Below, piece by piece: positions 4,899 through 6,948 of a stretch of 6,948 bases of DNA. The notes under the pieces are model-generated. The model ran no database searches and was not told where the DNA came from. It worked only from the letters and a program-made list of their open reading frames with translations. Within the stretch, counting starts at the first letter, position 1. Each line of letters starts with the position of its first letter. Origin of the DNA: Planctomycetota bacterium (GTDB taxonomy: Bacteria; Planctomycetota; Planctomycetia; Pirellulales; Pirellulaceae); NCBI GenBank assembly GCA_026692885.1, contig JAPLNJ010001095.1, positions 1 to 6,948 on the forward strand, written 5' to 3'. Both the position numbers and the translations under genes were made by a program.

Positions 4899-5174
4899 AT
4901 GATGGACCACCAGCAGATCGCCGCCGACTGGACCGCCCGCGGCTTCACCTGTGACCTGTGGACCGATCCTCCGGGCCAGCGGTGGGAAGACTTCACACAT
5001 CCCACCGACGAACTGGTGACGGTCCTGGACGGCGACATGGAGTTCGAGGTCCAGGGGCAGGTCCATCGTCCCCAGACCGGCGAGGAACTGCTGATTCCGG
5101 CCGGCGCGGTCCACTCGGCTCGGAACGTCGGCAGCACCACGGCCCACTGGCTGTATGGCTATCGGCGGGACTGA
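4899..5174 (+). CDS. Small single-domain cupin protein
   Basis: This 91-residue protein is a single cupin beta-barrel. Cupin motif 2 is exact: G61, P67, G69, H72 and N76 in GEELLIPAGAVHSARN. Motif 1 (about residues 34-45) keeps H34, E38 and G45 in HPTDELVTVLDG but has only one of the two usual histidines of HxH, so metal binding may be weakened or use another residue. The start at 4899 is preferred for its AGGGG site; ATG at 4902 and 4863 are in-frame alternatives. The frame is open far upstream, but that part overlaps the hydrolase in another frame and is Arg/Ser-rich nonsense. The role is unknown: small cupins include sugar isomerases, dioxygenases and ligand sensors. It starts 37 bases after hydrolase 2, and its stop lies 4 bases from the stop of the convergent UPF0270-SAP gene. 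Confidence 0.88.
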   Translation: MMDHQQIAADWTARGFTCDLWTDPPGQRWEDFTHPTDELVTVLDGDMEFEVQGQVHRPQTGEELLIPAGAVHSARNVGSTTAHWLYGYRRD

Positions 5175-5178
5175 AGCA

Positions 5179-5565
5179 CTATTTCGCCACGGGAGACTTC
5201 CCGTTGCCGAGCAGACGCTGCACCAACACGTCTCGCTTACCCTTGGCCGGGAGTCCGAGTTCTTCACACATCGCCTGGAGGGCATCCTTGCGAAGTCGCC
5301 CCAGCAAGTCCTCCAGTGTCAGACGTCGCGATCTGCCCAACGCCAGCCGAATTGCTTCGACGCTGCGGCGGTCAACGCCGTCAAGGTTCAGATCATCGAC
5401 GATCTGTTTCAAGTCATCCCGCGCCATCGAGTGCAGGATTGCCATTTTCAGCTGCATGGTCTTACCTCGGCCAACGTCCGATTGGTCCGTGCCGTCGCGG
5501 GTGACGAATTCCTCGACAACCGCCCGCAGCGCCGCGGGCGACAGTGGCGTTGGGGAGATGCGCAT
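5179..5565 (-). CDS. UPF0270 (YheU-like) N-terminus joined to SAP-like modules
   Basis: This is a 128-residue cytoplasmic protein. Residues about 8-30 (LSPAALRAVVEEFVTRDGTD) closely match the start of the UPF0270/YheU family, where LSPxxLxxxxExFVxRxGTD is characteristic. The rest departs from YheU, which is normally only about 70-75 residues. Residues about 88-120 form a SAP-type helix-extended loop-helix (LRKDALQAMCEELGL, then GKRDVLVQRLLG), a DNA- or RNA-binding unit. Residues about 44-79 show the same pattern (MARDDLKQIVDDLNL, then RRSVEAIRLALG), which suggests a tandem duplication. A nucleic-acid-binding role is inferred. There is no Shine-Dalgarno site at the ATG; CCCCC precedes it and TATACT lies 6 bases upstream, consistent with a leaderless transcript. 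It ends 4 bases from the convergent cupin. Confidence 0.85.
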   Translation of the reverse strand: MRISPTPLSPAALRAVVEEFVTRDGTDQSDVGRGKTMQLKMAILHSMARDDLKQIVDDLNLDGVDRRSVEAIRLALGRSRRLTLEDLLGRLRKDALQAMCEELGLPAKGKRDVLVQRLLGNGKSPVAK

Positions 5566-5571
5566 GGGGGC

Positions 5572-5577
5572 AGTATA
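5572..5577 (-). promoter_or_regulatory. Candidate -10 box giving a leaderless mRNA for the UPF0270-SAP gene
   Basis: The minus strand reads TATACT, five of six matches to TATAAT, ending 6 bases before the ATG at 5565. That spacing would place the transcription start at or next to the A of the start codon. The lack of any Shine-Dalgarno site fits this. No clear -35 hexamer is present about 17 bases upstream, so the call is tentative. Confidence 0.35.
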
Positions 5578-5658
5578 CCGGCAAAATCATCTGGCCGGCC
5601 AGGTGTCGGTGGGCGATCCCGATCATGACCTTCGGTACGCGGCGTTTGCCGGCGTGGC

Positions 5659-6843
5659 CTACCTGAAGGGAATCACTCGCAGCCCAGGCCCCTCGCTCAG
5701 CGCGGACACCAAGATCCAGCAGAGCACCGCCAGGAAGAAGATGGCCACCAGGAGTTTGAGCGAGTTGACCAACTCACGCCGTGACTGATACGGGGTCAGT
5801 TTGGCGATCGTGGCCCAGCGGGCGAACACCAAGCCCGAGATCCCGGCGGCGGCGTACCACAACCACCCTTGGAAGAATCTCCGCCACCCCAGCGATTGCG
5901 TCATCTGCTCCAATCGCTGCCGAGCCTCGACGGCGTCTGACGGCAGCCAGTCGAGAAGGGTGAAGGTTTGCCCGAGCGTCCACTCCCGCCGACACTCCGC
6001 CAGTTCGCTGAAGTCCACTTCGCAGCCGCGGTGATACTCCTGGTGGTGGATGGCTGGTTCCGGCAGGTCCAGCAAGACCCCGCCCGGCGTGGGAACGCAC
6101 GTGGTTCGTTCCACGGCTGCAAGCAGTCGTTCGAGATCGGCCTTCGGAACCTGAATTCCAGAAGCCTTGCCGTGGGGCCGCACCGCGAGGCTGTTATCGA
6201 AGCAATCTTCGTGGTGCGGAAGTGGTACACGCACTACCGTGCGGTGGCCTGCCGATAACTCCTGGACGACGTGTTCGGAAATCAGCGGAAACGGGGATGG
6301 CTTGCTGGAGTCGGAATTGGAGAGGCCACGGCTGGCCTCATAGACCACCATGATCTCGTACTCGCCTGCTGGCAGCCAGGCACTGACCGGCGGCTCCCCC
6401 AGCAGGGCGAACGGCCACGCGTCCTGCTTGGCAGGACGCACATAGACCATTTCATGGCGCACGTAGGACGGGCTGATTTCGTCGGGTCGCCGGTTGGCAT
6501 TGTCCGTGGGTTGTAGCAGGTCGCGCCATTCGCCCGACCGCAGCACTTGGCCGGTAACGTAGAGCAACGCCGTCTCACCCGGCTTTTCTTCCTCGGCTTC
6601 CCGCGTGAGCTGGCTGCTCTTCACCTGCACGTTGACGCCGGTCGCGATGGGAACCGGGGTAAACCTCCACCAATTCCACCAGAGCAGGAACAGCGTCGGT
6701 GAGATACCCAGGGCCATGAACACAACCGCGACCACCATGCCGTGGGTGCCCCGCTCGCGGATGAGGCTGAAGACGCTAGGACCTCGCGGTCTGGAATATC
6801 GCGGCCCCGACGAGCGAGGAGAGGGTTGGATCGGTAGGCTCAT
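5659..6843 (-). CDS. Three-pass membrane protein with a large extracytoplasmic domain, function unknown
   Basis: This 394-residue protein begins with a cytoplasmic Pro/Ser/Arg-rich tail (1-33), then membrane segment 1 (about 36-56, VVAVVFMALGISPTLFLLWW). A long soluble domain follows (about 60-324). Two further membrane segments lie near the end (about 325-342 and 361-382), joined by a short basic loop (RWATIAKLTPYQSRR). The positive-inside rule puts the large domain outside the cytoplasm. Within it, LPAGEYEIMVVYEA (157-170) resembles a beta-sandwich strand pair of carboxypeptidase-regulatory or transthyretin-like folds, and C214, C249, C274 and C284 could form disulfides. The charged stretch REAEEEKPGE (81-90) is probably a surface loop. 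I recognise no enzyme motif. The start at 6843 has only a weak GAAAG ribosome binding site. It lies 93 bases upstream of the UPF0270-SAP gene on the same strand. Confidence 0.85.
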   Translation of the reverse strand: MSLPIQPSPRSSGPRYSRPRGPSVFSLIRERGTHGMVVAVVFMALGISPTLFLLWWNWWRFTPVPIATGVNVQVKSSQLTREAEEEKPGETALLYVTGQVLRSGEWRDLLQPTDNANRRPDEISPSYVRHEMVYVRPAKQDAWPFALLGEPPVSAWLPAGEYEIMVVYEASRGLSNSDSSKPSPFPLISEHVVQELSAGHRTVVRVPLPHHEDCFDNSLAVRPHGKASGIQVPKADLERLLAAVERTTCVPTPGGVLLDLPEPAIHHQEYHRGCEVDFSELAECRREWTLGQTFTLLDWLPSDAVEARQRLEQMTQSLGWRRFFQGWLWYAAAGISGLVFARWATIAKLTPYQSRRELVNSLKLLVAIFFLAVLCWILVSALSEGPGLRVIPFR

Positions 6844-6886
6844 AGCCCAACTTTCGCGGACGCAGGTAAGACGATTGGTTTCGGGT

Positions 6887-6916
6887 AGTCTAGCTTGGCA
6901 GCGCAGAGCCGACCAA
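6887..6916 (-). promoter_or_regulatory. Weak candidate promoter for the membrane protein gene
   Basis: On the minus strand TTGGTC (complement of 6911-6916) and TAGACT (complement of 6887-6892) are separated by 18 bases. Each is a partial match to the -35 and -10 consensus. The predicted start near 6880 would give a leader of about 37 bases before the ATG at 6843. Confidence 0.25.
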
Positions 6917-6948
6917 GGGCAGTTTGCGGCCCTGTCTGTTCCGGCACC

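Noticed and set aside
5566..5650. Protein-like plus-strand frame between the two minus-strand genes
   Set aside because: It has no start site of its own, belongs to a long shadow frame opposite the UPF0270-SAP gene, and runs on into antisense of the membrane protein.

Overview
The window is GC-rich, densely coding bacterial DNA with short intergenic spacers, clear purine-rich Shine-Dalgarno sites and mixed gene orientation. The protein set (a small conserved protein of a type I associate with Planctomycetota, two ADP-ribosylglycohydrolases, an exonuclease-WYL fusion and a SAP-domain fusion) suggests a chromosomal segment of a planctomycete. That assignment is an inference from style and recollection, not from a marker gene. 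I see no rRNA, tRNA, CRISPR array, integrase or intact transposase.

Layout. At the left edge a minus-strand PPP-type metallophosphatase runs out of the window (1-77). It is transcribed away from a small plus-strand protein of unknown function (246-527). Next is an apparent two-gene plus-strand operon: a flavin-reductase-like FMN protein (631-1197) and, 9 bases later, a DEDDh exonuclease fused to a C-terminal WYL domain (1207-2049). Positions 2050-3007 hold no confidently recognisable gene. They contain one plausible 99-aa ORF with a strong ribosome binding site, two weak overlapping minus-strand ORFs, and several perfect inverted repeats. A plus-strand block follows: ADP-ribosylglycohydrolase 1 (3008-3946), a second, divergent ADP-ribosylglycohydrolase (4073-4861) and a small cupin (4899-5174). 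Two minus-strand genes then converge on the cupin: a three-pass membrane protein with a large extracytoplasmic domain (5659-6843) and a UPF0270/YheU-like protein carrying SAP-type modules (5179-5565). Its stop lies 4 bases from the cupin stop.

How the genes may work together. The two hydrolases would remove or process ADP-ribose modifications. They belong to different branches of the family, so they probably act on different substrates, and no ADP-ribosyltransferase is visible in the window to pair with them. The exonuclease-WYL protein joins a DNA-trimming catalytic domain to a domain known to sense nucleic acids or ligands, which would fit regulated DNA repair or defence. The UPF0270-SAP protein is probably a nucleic-acid-binding protein. 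The most unusual items are the exonuclease-WYL fusion, the UPF0270 protein with an apparent duplicated SAP-like unit, and the paired unlike hydrolases. None of these amounts to a demonstrated new system.
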